Source of the DNA: Phycisphaerae bacterium
Lineage (GTDB): Bacteria > Planctomycetota > Phycisphaerae > Sedimentisphaerales > Anaerohalosphaeraceae
Direction: 5' to 3'
Assembly (NCBI GenBank): GCA_014859965.1
Contig: JACZKQ010000108.1
Span: forward strand, 62,001-126,000
Length of the DNA: 64,000 nt
Below are positions 24,719 through 33,242 of the stretch, piece after piece. Below the pieces are notes generated by a model. That model worked only from the letters and a program-made list of their open reading frames with translations. It searched no databases and was not told the origin of the DNA. The number at the start of each line of letters is the position of its first letter. Position 1 is the stretch's first letter. The position numbers and the translations under genes are program-made.

Positions 24719-24958
24719 AGTCGTCGTGACAGCCGGTTTCAAGGCGACTCCGGCCGTACATGGCTTTGAGCGTGGCCTCACCTCGCACAAGTTGCCGCCC
24801 CATATCCTGCGTCTACCATTCTGCTTTGACGCTGGTATATTCCACACTTCCTGCGATTTTCCGGATTATGCCGACCGTAGCGAAAGTCGCGCCCGTTTTG
24901 GGCCGAAATATCCGGACATAGAAGTTACCCGTCCGTGGAATACAGCCAGGAATTCGCA

Positions 24959-25429
24959 ATGAAGATATATGACAGTTTGTTTGATGCGTCCGATATGCTT
25001 TTTGAGCAGGTGGTGCGGCGTTTGACGGACACCTTTGTAGAGGAAGGACCCGTATTGGCCGTCCTGGATGGAAGGGGAGGGTGCTGGTCGACATCCCCGC
25101 AGCAGTTTGAGCGGCTATATGCCCGGCAGGACCTGTTGGCGGAGTGCTGTTCGCGCGTGGGTGATGGGTGGGAGCCTGTGATGACCACGATAGGCGGCTG
25201 GGCAATTCTGGCGGGCCAGCTCCGTACAGACCAGCGGCACCACGGCTATGTTATTATCGGGGTGCCTGTGGATGACAGGCAGCATGCGGCCGTTAATCAG
25301 CCGCTCCTGGAAATGCTTCTCAACCAGATCAATACGATCGCGGAACTCATCGAGAAGAATAACATGCTTCATCATCAGCAACTCAAGGCCATGAGCAGGG
25401 CAGGCAAAGAGCCGTCCTGCGTCAACTGA
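24959..25429 (+). CDS. Unknown protein with a GAF-like sensor appearance
   Basis: A 156-residue soluble protein. GPVLAVLDGRGGCWST, a Cys pair in LAECCSRVGDGWEP, GGWAILAGQL and a strand YVIIGVPVDD, then a long C-terminal helix (LLEMLLNQINTIAELIEKNN) suggest an alpha/beta sensory domain such as GAF with a coiled-coil signalling helix. No signature is strong enough to name. The ATG at 24959 has AGGA upstream; a GTG at 24935 is the alternative. Position after the STAS, HATPase and amidase genes hints at a regulatory input. Confidence 0.65.
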   Translation: MKIYDSLFDASDMLFEQVVRRLTDTFVEEGPVLAVLDGRGGCWSTSPQQFERLYARQDLLAECCSRVGDGWEPVMTTIGGWAILAGQLRTDQRHHGYVIIGVPVDDRQHAAVNQPLLEMLLNQINTIAELIEKNNMLHHQQLKAMSRAGKEPSCVN

Positions 25430-25504
25430 GGACGACCGTCATGTCGCTTTGTCGCAGGGCCGTGCTGCAGGTGCCATTTGAGGCGTGTTAAGCCAACTTT
25501 GGTT

Positions 25505-25532
25505 TTGCATTTTCGGTCGAGGGTGCTATAAT
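25505..25532 (+). promoter_or_regulatory. Promoter for the GH10-like gene
   Basis: TTGCAT (25505-25510), 16 nt, TATAAT (25527-25532), with GGGTGC directly before the -10, closely resembling the promoter at 20536-20564. Confidence 0.7.
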
Positions 25533-25581
25533 CCCCGTTCCTGTTTTTCCGGCGAACCGAGTTATATAGACGGGGATCAAC

Positions 25582-27060
25582 TTGAAGTTTCAGGTTTTCA
25601 AAGACGGTAAACCTGCTGAGGAATTCACGCTGGCGGCGGCCTACCTGTTCGGGGCCGACAGCATTCCCTTGCACACCACCGAAAAGATCAAGTTCAAGAA
25701 CGGCATTATCGATTGTAAGCGAAAGAGCTGTGATGCCGCGGGACTGGCCCTGCTTTGGCCCGTGGAGGGCTTTGGCCGGTTTCTGCTGCCTACAACACGC
25801 CTGCCCGAACGCAAGGAACCCTATATACTTAACGTGGAACTGGCTCGCGCACGGCTTATGCAGATCACGCTGAAACGCGAGGACTGGGCAATTTTCGAAG
25901 AGGAGAACGGCATTGCTGAAATGGCCAATGAGGCGACTCACCTGTTCGTGGAGGCCCTGAAGCACATTAAGGATGTCTCCCGGGCCTCTCAGCTTGCAGA
26001 CGAGTCGCTCAAGAAGGCCCTGATCTTCTCGGAAAAACTGGCTTCGAAGCATGCGGATGTATACATGGAAGCCCGATGCCGTAAGAAGGGTCTGGGGCGC
26101 CATAGCCTTGGCTGCACGATAGATCCGTCCCTGATGGGAGAAGAGCGCTATCGCAAATGGCTCCTGGAGATGTTCGGCTTTGTCACGATTCCCGTCAGTT
26201 GGCGGCAGATCGAGCCGGAGCGGGGGCGTTTTGATTGCACGGTGATCGACCGGTGCATCGAGCTTCTTGCGGGCAGGCGGCTGGCGATTTGTGTGGGGCC
26301 ATTGCTGTGCTTCGAGGAATCTCAACTCCCCCGGTGGCTGCCCCGCGGCAAGTGGGAATTCGAGAAAATACGCGAATGCGCCTACGAATTTGTCTCGCAA
26401 ATGGTAACCCGATACAGCCGTCACATTCACGCATGGCGGCTTATCAGCGGGATGAACGCCTGCAATTACTTTGGTTTCAATTTCGAACAGATTATCGAAA
26501 TGACGCGCACCGCCTGCCTGGCGGCGCGATCGGCCGATACGAAGTCCCGCAAGATTGTCGAGATTCTTCTGCCGTGGGGTGAGTACTACGCCCAGGACCG
26601 CGAAACGGTTCCGCCGCTGGTGTATGCCGACATGGTTATCCAGAGCGGCATCACTTTCGACTCTTTTGGCTTGAAGATTGAAATAGGCAAAAACGAGATC
26701 GGCCGGCAGGTGCGGGATCTGCTGGAGATATCTTCTCGGCTGGACTATTTTGCCGCCGTAGCCAAACCGGTGCATATCACCGGTGTGGCCGTTCCCAGTG
26801 CGGTCGCCATAGGCGACCAGGAGTGCCCTGTCGCCGGCATGTGGCGGAGGCCGTGGGACCAGACGACCCAGAGCGAATGGCTGGACAAGATGTACCGGAT
26901 CGCTCTCGGTAAACCGTTTGTCAATTCGGTCACCTACTCATCGCTGGCCGATACCGACGATCTTGAGATCCGGGAGAGCGGACTGCTCGCCAGAGACTTT
27001 GCGCCCAAAGAAGCGTTCTTGACTTTGGCAAAGATGCAGAAGATGATCTTAAACCGGTAG
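25582..27060 (+). CDS. GH10 xylanase-fold protein lacking both catalytic glutamates
   Basis: A 492-residue protein without a signal peptide. Residues 1 to about 160 form a beta-rich N-terminal domain of unknown type. From about 190 the sequence follows the GH10 barrel: TIPVSWRQIEPERGRFD (cf. NEMKWDATEPSQGQFN), FEESQLPRWLP (cf. VWHSQLPSW), VSQMVTRYSRHIHAW (cf. VMTRYKGKIYAW). At the acid/base strand the usual WDVVNE is WRLISG (residue 290 Gly). At the nucleophile strand the usual ITELD is ITGVA (residue 401 Gly). Both catalytic Glu are thus Gly, so it is a pseudoenzyme or uses the fold for binding. The start is a TTG with GGGG upstream; no better start is seen. Confidence 0.75.
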   Translation: MKFQVFKDGKPAEEFTLAAAYLFGADSIPLHTTEKIKFKNGIIDCKRKSCDAAGLALLWPVEGFGRFLLPTTRLPERKEPYILNVELARARLMQITLKREDWAIFEEENGIAEMANEATHLFVEALKHIKDVSRASQLADESLKKALIFSEKLASKHADVYMEARCRKKGLGRHSLGCTIDPSLMGEERYRKWLLEMFGFVTIPVSWRQIEPERGRFDCTVIDRCIELLAGRRLAICVGPLLCFEESQLPRWLPRGKWEFEKIRECAYEFVSQMVTRYSRHIHAWRLISGMNACNYFGFNFEQIIEMTRTACLAARSADTKSRKIVEILLPWGEYYAQDRETVPPLVYADMVIQSGITFDSFGLKIEIGKNEIGRQVRDLLEISSRLDYFAAVAKPVHITGVAVPSAVAIGDQECPVAGMWRRPWDQTTQSEWLDKMYRIALGKPFVNSVTYSSLADTDDLEIRESGLLARDFAPKEAFLTLAKMQKMILNR

Positions 27061-27114
27061 GGCTTGTGTGATTGCGCGTGCGTCTGAACCGTTTGGACAA
27101 AAAAGTGCGTCGGC

Positions 27115-27465
27115 ATGCATGAAAACGAAAACAAGGCGATGATCGGCACACAGTACAGGGGCTTTGTGCTTGCCGCGGCAGTGTGCGGTGTTCTGGGCGC
27201 CGTCTGTTCGGGTGTGTTCCTGTGCCGTGTGGGAGCAGACCCGCTCGAAATCGGCCCGGAACTGATCAACCCCAATACAGCGGACGCGGCGAGTCTTGCG
27301 AGGCTGCCGAATATCGGGCCCAAACGGGCGCAGGCGATTGTTGCATATCGTCAGAATGCGACCGGGCAGGCTGCGGCGTTTCGAAGAGCCGAGGATATGG
27401 AGAAGGTCAGCGGCATCGGTCCGAAAACGGTAGATCGTATGCGTCCCTGGCTCATTTTTGATTAG
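27115..27465 (+). CDS. comEA: ComEA-like helix-hairpin-helix DNA-binding protein
   Basis: A 116-residue protein with an N-terminal membrane anchor (RGFVLAAAVCGVLGAVCSGV) and a C-terminal double helix-hairpin-helix: INPNTADAASLARLPNIGPK with RAQAIVAYR, then EKVSGIGPKTVDRMRPW. ComEA binds incoming double-stranded DNA at the envelope during natural transformation. Short HhH proteins of this form are common and not all act in competence, but ComEC, CinA and pilus genes elsewhere in the window support it. An alternative start at 27139 has a better-placed AAGGCG. Confidence 0.8.
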   Translation: MHENENKAMIGTQYRGFVLAAAVCGVLGAVCSGVFLCRVGADPLEIGPELINPNTADAASLARLPNIGPKRAQAIVAYRQNATGQAAAFRRAEDMEKVSGIGPKTVDRMRPWLIFD

Positions 27466-27495
27466 ACAGCAGATTATGGAGTCGTGTAGCACGTC

Positions 27496-27984
27496 ATGGC
27501 GGACTGGGAAATAAAAAAAACATTGGGGCAGTGCTGCGGGACCGAACGGCCGTTTGAGGTGGGGGAAGAATATTTTGCCGCGCTGGTCGAGACCGAAACT
27601 GGGCTTGAGCGGCGGGATTACAGCGCCGCATACTGGGCCGAGCAGAGGCCGCAGGTGTATTGCTTCTGGAAAACTCGGATGCCCAGTGCGGAGCAGAAGA
27701 AAAAGCTTTTCGTCGATGACGAGATGCTGATGACCTTTTTCGAGCGACTGGCCGACGAAGTCGATCCCGAAAAGATCAAGTTTCGTTTCGTGCTGATGTT
27801 GATCCTCATGCGGAAGCGCAAGCTTAAATACGATGCCATGAAGATCGACGACGGCCTGGAGACCTGGACAATGCGGGTTACCGGTGAGAACCGCAGTGTC
27901 GAGGTGGTGAACCCGCACCTTACCGAAGATCAAATCGAGCAATTGTCCTCGCAAATGGGCCAAATCCTGCAGGTGGACTTCTGA
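27496..27984 (+). CDS. Conserved-looking hypothetical protein
   Basis: A 162-residue soluble acidic protein, no signal peptide or membrane segment. Features: a paired Cys in LGQCCGTERPF, the phrase YFAALVETETGLERRDYSAAYWAEQ, a basic helix LMRKRKLKYDA and a C-terminal ITENxxV-like ending. It lies 30 bp after comEA and 2 bp before the lipoprotein gene on the same strand, so it is probably in one operon with them. I recognise no domain. Confidence 0.7.
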   Translation: MADWEIKKTLGQCCGTERPFEVGEEYFAALVETETGLERRDYSAAYWAEQRPQVYCFWKTRMPSAEQKKKLFVDDEMLMTFFERLADEVDPEKIKFRFVLMLILMRKRKLKYDAMKIDDGLETWTMRVTGENRSVEVVNPHLTEDQIEQLSSQMGQILQVDF

Positions 27985-27986
27985 TA

Positions 27987-28865
27987 ATGAAAAATATTTC
28001 AACATATCGTGTTCTTCAATTGGTCGCAACGGGCGTGATCATCTGGCTTTTCGGGGCGGGCTGCGAGCCTGCGATGCAGGATGGCCCGGTTTCGCCGATT
28101 GAGCCGGTGCGCGGCAAGCAGAACATTCACGAGGCGGTCGCGGCGCTGAATGCGCATCGCGAACGCATCCGGCCGATTCGAGCCGGCGGCAACTGCCGGG
28201 TGGAGTGGTATGAGTCAGACGGGACCCTGAAGAGAGAAAATCCTGCGATACAGTTGCGCATGGTGCCGCCGAGCCGGCTTTATTTCGTTGGGGAGATTAT
28301 CGGCAGCGAGGTTGTTCAGTTTGGGACCAATCCGCAGGAGTTCTGGTTTCGGCTCAAGCCTAAGGAGGTCAGCAGCTACTGGTGGGGAATACGCGAGACG
28401 GCCCGGAAGTGCCGAAGCGGCGGAATGCTGAATCCCGAGTCGGTGCTTGAGGCTTTGGGGATTGTCGACATAGATGCCAACTGGACTTTGGTCGGCCGCG
28501 AGGGCTTCGATATCTTGACGCTGAACGATTTCGCCGGAATCCCCATCAAGCGAGTTTACGTCGACTGGCGGGATTATCTTGTAAGAAATATAGAGTATTT
28601 TGACGCTTATGGAGAGATCGTGGCGGCAGCGGGGATGAGCGGCTACGGCGAAGACAGCGGCGGCATTCCCGTACCGACACAGATCGCTATTCAGTACTTC
28701 CAAAGCAGCGGCGGCAGTCTTTCCATCAGCATGACGCTTCGCGGTGTTCGCTTGTTTGAGCCGACGGAGGTCCAACTCAAAGGTTTGTTCGCCCGGCCGT
28801 CTACGGATGGATTCGAGAACATTTACGTGCTGGCTGACAATTGTGAATTTGTGCGAGCCGAGTAA
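27987..28865 (+). CDS. Lipoprotein with LolA/LppX-like outer-membrane carrier fold (putative)
   Basis: A 292-residue protein. The signal peptide ends in LFGAGC (Cys26), a lipobox. The mature part, from IHEAVAALNAHRERI through LKRENPAIQLRMVPPSRLYFVG and FGTNPQEFWFRLKPKEV, has the alternating-strand pattern of LolA-like half barrels that bind lipids. The gene starts 2 bp after the preceding hypothetical gene. The following homocysteine methyltransferase is 14 bp downstream, so the run 27115-29782 may be one transcript. Function not established. Confidence 0.65.
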   Translation: MKNISTYRVLQLVATGVIIWLFGAGCEPAMQDGPVSPIEPVRGKQNIHEAVAALNAHRERIRPIRAGGNCRVEWYESDGTLKRENPAIQLRMVPPSRLYFVGEIIGSEVVQFGTNPQEFWFRLKPKEVSSYWWGIRETARKCRSGGMLNPESVLEALGIVDIDANWTLVGREGFDILTLNDFAGIPIKRVYVDWRDYLVRNIEYFDAYGEIVAAAGMSGYGEDSGGIPVPTQIAIQYFQSSGGSLSISMTLRGVRLFEPTEVQLKGLFARPSTDGFENIYVLADNCEFVRAE

Positions 28866-28879
28866 CAGGAGATCGGGAC

Positions 28880-29782
28880 ATGGCGCGAGCAAAACTGATC
28901 GAACGTATTCGCAGGGGGACTTTTGTTCTTGACGGCGCCATGGGTACGCAGTTGATGCTGGCCGGCGTCGACTCCAGCAAGGCCGATGATTACCAGAACG
29001 TCGGGTCGCCGGAGGTGGTGCGGACCATACATGCGAAATATTTCGAGGCCGGCTGTGACGCGGTTTTAACTAACACTTTCGGCGCTTCGGCGGTGGCGCT
29101 GGCTCGGCACGGCCTGGCCGACGAAGCGGGGCGGATAAATCTTGCCGGGGCAAAACTGGCCCGCGAGGCGGCGGGCGACGACCGCTACGTGCTTGGCGAC
29201 ATCGGGCCCTGCGGGGAGTTTCTGGAGCCGTTGGGGTCGCTCAAAGCCGACGCGTTGAAGGACGCGATCAGCGAGCAGGCCGCTGCGCTGCTGGAGGGGG
29301 GAGTGGATGGCTTTATCGTCGAGACGATGACCGCCATCGAGGAAGCGGTTGTTGCCGTCGAGGCCGCTCGGTCGGCGGGCGATGTGCCGGTCTTTGTCAG
29401 CCTTGCCTTTGACCCTGCGCGCGACGGCTTTAAGACTATGATGGGCCTGTCCCCTGTGGATGCGGTGGCTCAGCTCATCACATTAGGGGTCGCGGGCATC
29501 GGGTTTAACTGCGGCACGCTGACGATGGACGGCTATATCGAACTGACGAAGGTCTTCGCCTGCCTGCTGGAAGACCGCGGCATTGCACTGATCGCCGAAC
29601 CCAATGCCGGCCGGCCGCAACTTGTCGACGGCCGGGCGACCTACGCGCTGTCGCCCGAGGAATTCGCCGATGCGGCTGAACGTATCTGCCAGGCCGGCGC
29701 CAACGTCCTGGGCGGCTGCTGCGGCACCAGCCCCGACCACATCGCGGCGCTGGTTAAACGCGTGCGTCTCGCAAAACCCTGA
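28880..29782 (+). CDS. Homocysteine S-methyltransferase domain protein
   Basis: A 300-residue barrel that transfers a methyl group to homocysteine. FVLDGAMGTQLMLAG opens the domain. The zinc site is seen as GFNCGT and GGCCGT, the Cys-x..-CysCys arrangement of the MetH N-terminal domain, MmuM and betaine-homocysteine methyltransferase. It stands alone, without the folate, cobalamin or activation domains of full MetH. It could be a split methionine synthase part or an S-methylmethionine-type enzyme. AGGAG precedes the ATG. The 3' end overlaps the waaA gene on the other strand by 29 bp. Confidence 0.88.
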   Translation: MARAKLIERIRRGTFVLDGAMGTQLMLAGVDSSKADDYQNVGSPEVVRTIHAKYFEAGCDAVLTNTFGASAVALARHGLADEAGRINLAGAKLAREAAGDDRYVLGDIGPCGEFLEPLGSLKADALKDAISEQAAALLEGGVDGFIVETMTAIEEAVVAVEAARSAGDVPVFVSLAFDPARDGFKTMMGLSPVDAVAQLITLGVAGIGFNCGTLTMDGYIELTKVFACLLEDRGIALIAEPNAGRPQLVDGRATYALSPEEFADAAERICQAGANVLGGCCGTSPDHIAALVKRVRLAKP

Positions 29783-31052
29783 CGACGGCGTCGACCGATT
29801 TCCGAGTGGCGCCTTGGTTTTGTTTGATGACGTTTTGTCCGGCGGCGGCGATTTGTCGGGCCTGGGCGGGGTCCGTGAGGCATTTCTGCATGGTCGTGAG
29901 CAGTTCTTCGGCATCTTTCACTTCGATTGCGCCGCCGGCGGAGAGCAGGGCGTCGACCGTCTGTTTGAAGTTGAACGTGTGCGGGCCGAAGATCGTGCAT
30001 TTGCCCAGCGCAGCCGGCTCCATCATGTCCGAGCCGCCCATGGGGGTTAGCGTCCTGCCGACGAAGACGACGGCGGCGAGCGAGTAGAACTTTCGCAGAT
30101 CGCCCATGGTGTCGCCGAGAATAACCGCTGGTTTGCCTTGGGCGGCTTTGTTTTCGTTCTTCAGCGTGCTGTAGCGTACGGAATCGAAACCGGACTGGGC
30201 GATGAGGTTTGCCACTTCTTCGAAGCGTTCCGGTTTTCGCGGGACGATAGCCACACGCAGCGGGGCGCACCTCGCATCCTTCTTAAGCTCGGCGAAGATG
30301 CCGAGTATCGCCTTCTCCTCATCCGGGCCCGTGCCGCCCGCAACCCAGAGGGGTTCGTCGCCGAGGTTAAGCTGCGCCGCCAGTGCATCTGCGCCTTCGA
30401 TGGTGTCGGCGACCTGGGCGGTATCGTATTTGAGTGAACTCGTGACGATGACCTTGTCCGGATCGCAGCCCAATGCCCTGAAGCGTTCGGCGTATTCTTC
30501 GGTCTGGGCGAGGGCCAGCGAAAGCCTTGCAAACATGGGTTGCACGAGGGGTTTGATCTTCAGGTAGCGTGGGAAGCTCCTGTCGGAGATGCGGCCGTTG
30601 ACGACAACCAGCGGGATGCCTTTCTCTGCGGCGATCTGTGCGAGGTTGGGCCATATCTCCAATTCCATCAGCAGGCACGCGGCGGGATTAATGTTGCGGA
30701 CGGCCTTCTGCATGACCGGCGAAAAGTCGAATGGGAAATAGAAGACACTGAGCTCTTCGCCGTAGAGCGCCTTGGCGCGGGCCATCCCCGTGTCGGTGGT
30801 GGCGCTCAGCACAACCTCGTAGTCAGGCAGTTCCGCCTGCAATTGGACGATGAGTGTCCGGGCGGCGTTGACCTCGCCTACGCTGACGGCGTGAATCCAG
30901 ATACAGGGCTTGTCGGGACTGCGGCGCGAGATGTTTCCGAATCGCTCCTTCCAGCCCGAACGGTAGCGATTCTGCCGCAGGATGCGATAGATCATCTTGG
31001 GGCTGTAGATCGCGATCCCCAGCAGATACATTAAGTCAAAAGCAAAGCGCAT
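29754..31052 (-). CDS. waaA: 3-deoxy-D-manno-octulosonic acid (Kdo) transferase
   Basis: A 432-residue glycosyltransferase that adds Kdo to lipid A precursors at the inner membrane. It has an N-terminal membrane anchor (FAFDLMYLLGIAIYSPKMIY), the acceptor-side motif IWIHAVSVGEVNAARTL, MELEIWPNL and the donor-side ILGDTMGDLRKFYSLA followed by GGSDMMEPAALGK. All are characteristic of WaaA/KdtA. Presence implies lipopolysaccharide with Kdo. It has its own promoter at 31080-31108. Overlaps the homocysteine methyltransferase gene tail to tail. Confidence 0.95.
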   Translation of the reverse strand: MRFAFDLMYLLGIAIYSPKMIYRILRQNRYRSGWKERFGNISRRSPDKPCIWIHAVSVGEVNAARTLIVQLQAELPDYEVVLSATTDTGMARAKALYGEELSVFYFPFDFSPVMQKAVRNINPAACLLMELEIWPNLAQIAAEKGIPLVVVNGRISDRSFPRYLKIKPLVQPMFARLSLALAQTEEYAERFRALGCDPDKVIVTSSLKYDTAQVADTIEGADALAAQLNLGDEPLWVAGGTGPDEEKAILGIFAELKKDARCAPLRVAIVPRKPERFEEVANLIAQSGFDSVRYSTLKNENKAAQGKPAVILGDTMGDLRKFYSLAAVVFVGRTLTPMGGSDMMEPAALGKCTIFGPHTFNFKQTVDALLSAGGAIEVKDAEELLTTMQKCLTDPAQARQIAAAGQNVIKQNQGATRKSVDAVVRVLRDARV

Positions 31053-31079
31053 GTTTGTTCCCGCAGCAATAAAACGGGC

Positions 31080-31108
31080 ATAATAGGAGCAAGGCCGCGT
31101 CCTGTCAA
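31080..31108 (-). promoter_or_regulatory. Promoter of waaA
   Basis: Minus strand TTGACA (31103-31108), 17 nt, TATTAT (31080-31085), 27 bp before the ATG at 31052. Confidence 0.7.
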
Positions 31109-31153
31109 ATACTATTGCACGGCGGCCTGCCGTTTAAGCTGCATGAACAGCAC

Positions 31154-31182
31154 TTGCAAATGGGACCCGCAGGCGGTACAAT
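31154..31182 (+). promoter_or_regulatory. Promoter of the Gfo/Idh oxidoreductase gene
   Basis: TTGCAA (31154-31159), 17 nt, TACAAT (31177-31182). It is divergent from the waaA promoter, the two -35 boxes being 45 bp apart. Confidence 0.55.
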
Positions 31183-31249
31183 GAAGATACGTATTTATTG
31201 AAGGTGTCGCGGACGCCGCAAGTGCATTTTTCTGCTGAAGGAGGCTCTT

Positions 31250-32548
31250 ATGTCGATAGACCGCCGCAGTTTTGTCAAAGGAACCATCGCTTCGGGAATG
31301 TCGTTTATGGTTGCGCCGTCGCTGCTGCGGGCCAAAACGGGGCCGAAACACCGCACCGTGCTGATCGGCAGCGGGTGGTGGGGAATGAATATCGCCACCG
31401 TCGCTATTGAGTCGGGGCAGTGCGACCTGGTGGCCGTATGCGACGTCGACAAGGGCCACCTTGAGGGAGCGGCCGCCCGCGTCGAGAAACTGACCGGGCG
31501 GACCCCAAAAAAGTACAACGACTTCCGGGAGTGCCTGGCTCAGGAAAAAGCGGACATCGCCATCGTCGCCACGCCGGACCACTGGCATCCGCTGTGTACG
31601 ATTGCCGCGGTTCAGGCGGGGGCCCACGTATACGTGGAGAAGCCCATTGGCCATACGGTTTACGAAGGCACGGCGATGGTCAAGGCCGCCCGGCAGAACA
31701 ATCGCGTGGTGCAGGTGGGCACGCACCGCCGCGTGTCGCCTCACAACATGTCCGGGATGAAATTTCTCAAAGACGGCAAGGCGGGCGATATCGGCATGGT
31801 CCGGTGCTTCGTGCATTACGGCGGCGGGGCGGGCGAGCCCACGCCGGATTCGGAAGTGCCTGCGGGACTGGACTGGGATATGTGGTGCGGGCCGGCGCCG
31901 CTTCGGCCGTTCAACAAGCGGATGCATCCGAAGGGCTTTCGGCGGTTTATGGATTACGCCAACGGCCAGTTGGGTGACTGGGGCATTCACTGGCTGGACC
32001 AGGTGCTCTGGTGGACCGAAGAAAAGTATCCAAAAACCGTCAGTTCGACCGCCGCGCGGCATATTCTGCGAGACAACAGCGATTGCCCGGACACGCAGGT
32101 CGTCCAGTACGAGTTCGAGTCGTTTACCTGTACGTGGGAGCATCGCCTGTACGCCGCCAACAGCGCCGAAAAGCACAACATCGGGGCGTACTTCTACGGC
32201 ACCAAGGGCACGTTCCACATGGGGTGGCAGGATGGTTGGACGTTCTACCCGGCGAACAGCCGCGATCCGATCATCCATGAAAACCCGCAGCTCAACAAGC
32301 CGGACGATCAGAATATTCGTGAACTCTGGGCGGACTTCCTTGGGTGTATCGAGACAGGCAAGCGTCCGGTCTGCGACATCGAGATCGGCCACCGCTCGAC
32401 GAATCTGGCGCTTCTGGGCATGCTGTCGCACAAGGCGGGACGAAGCATCAAATGGGACGGCCAGAAGGAAATCATCGTCGGCGACGCTGAGGCGAGCAAG
32501 CTCCTCAAACGCGAATACCGCAAGCCGTGGGTCTATCCTGAATCTTAA
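31250..32548 (+). CDS. Tat-exported Gfo/Idh/MocA-family oxidoreductase
   Basis: A 432-residue NAD(P)-dependent oxidoreductase. The leader DRRSFVKGTIASGMSFMVAP is a twin-arginine signal. The Rossmann motif VLIGSGWWGMNIA, ATPDHWHPL and the catalytic EKPIGHT with downstream His are family features. Such exported members are strongly expanded in Planctomycetota and act on sugars or sugar acids, with cofactor folded in before export. AAGGAGG lies before the ATG. Close to GntP/DUF4838 genes, it may share a sugar-acid pathway (inference). Confidence 0.92.
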   Translation: MSIDRRSFVKGTIASGMSFMVAPSLLRAKTGPKHRTVLIGSGWWGMNIATVAIESGQCDLVAVCDVDKGHLEGAAARVEKLTGRTPKKYNDFRECLAQEKADIAIVATPDHWHPLCTIAAVQAGAHVYVEKPIGHTVYEGTAMVKAARQNNRVVQVGTHRRVSPHNMSGMKFLKDGKAGDIGMVRCFVHYGGGAGEPTPDSEVPAGLDWDMWCGPAPLRPFNKRMHPKGFRRFMDYANGQLGDWGIHWLDQVLWWTEEKYPKTVSSTAARHILRDNSDCPDTQVVQYEFESFTCTWEHRLYAANSAEKHNIGAYFYGTKGTFHMGWQDGWTFYPANSRDPIIHENPQLNKPDDQNIRELWADFLGCIETGKRPVCDIEIGHRSTNLALLGMLSHKAGRSIKWDGQKEIIVGDAEASKLLKREYRKPWVYPES

Positions 32549-32615
32549 TCTGTAATAGCGGCAACTGGTTTGTGCATACTATATTATGCCCGCGGGGCAG
32601 AAGGGAGAAGATGCA

Positions 32616-33242
32616 ATGAAACCGGGAAAAGCTGTGATTCTTGTAATGATCGTCTGTGCCGTGGGACTTGCTCAAGGGGATTTGATTGTGGTCGGGGTGG
32701 AGGGCGTTGTGCAACGCAGCAATCTCGCCGGTGTTTCGGTGGGGAGCACCATGACCGGTTACTGTGTGTATGATACGACCAAACCTGATACCATGCCGGA
32801 AAGCTATCTGGGCAAGTACGAGTTAGACGAGTTGGTCATGACGATTGGAGAGTACCGCTTCGAGCATTGGTCGCAAATGGGAGCGGAGCCGGCCTGGTTC
32901 AGCGTTTGGACGACTGATGTAACATACCTCGCCCAAACGAATACCGGGCTCATGCTGCGCAACGACGATACAGTGGGTCCGCCGACGCTATGGGTAAAAC
33001 TGATAGATGTATGCAATGCGCACACCAGCGGCCCCGACGCATTTCCTTCCAGTTTCCCCGACAATATAGGCTTTTTTTCCTGGCGCAACGAATGGCAGGT
33101 TTACAATGGTATGAATCACCTTGTCTCCGGAAAACTTACGGCGATCAGCATTATACCCGAACCGGCCAGTGTGTGTTTACTGCTTGTCGGGGCGATCTGT
33201 CTTCGCAAGCGCGTCAGTCGGAATCAGCAGGGCGTCGGGTGA
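32616..33242 (+). CDS. PEP-CTERM exported protein
   Basis: A 208-residue protein with a signal peptide (AVILVMIVCAVGLAQG) and a C-terminal sorting signal IPEPASVCLLLVGAICLRKR: the PEP motif, a hydrophobic helix and a basic tail, recognised by an exosortase (not in this window). The mature part is a beta-rich, aromatic domain of about 160 residues with no named family. The ATG at 32616 has GGGAGAAG upstream; an in-frame codon ten residues earlier is weaker. The 3' end overlaps the DUF4838 gene by 66 bp on the opposite strand. Confidence 0.85.
   Translation: MKPGKAVILVMIVCAVGLAQGDLIVVGVEGVVQRSNLAGVSVGSTMTGYCVYDTTKPDTMPESYLGKYELDELVMTIGEYRFEHWSQMGAEPAWFSVWTTDVTYLAQTNTGLMLRNDDTVGPPTLWVKLIDVCNAHTSGPDAFPSSFPDNIGFFSWRNEWQVYNGMNHLVSGKLTAISIIPEPASVCLLLVGAICLRKRVSRNQQGVG

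Noticed and set aside
24935-24958. GTG start for the GAF-like unknown protein
   Set aside because: The ATG at 24959 has a better-placed AGGA.
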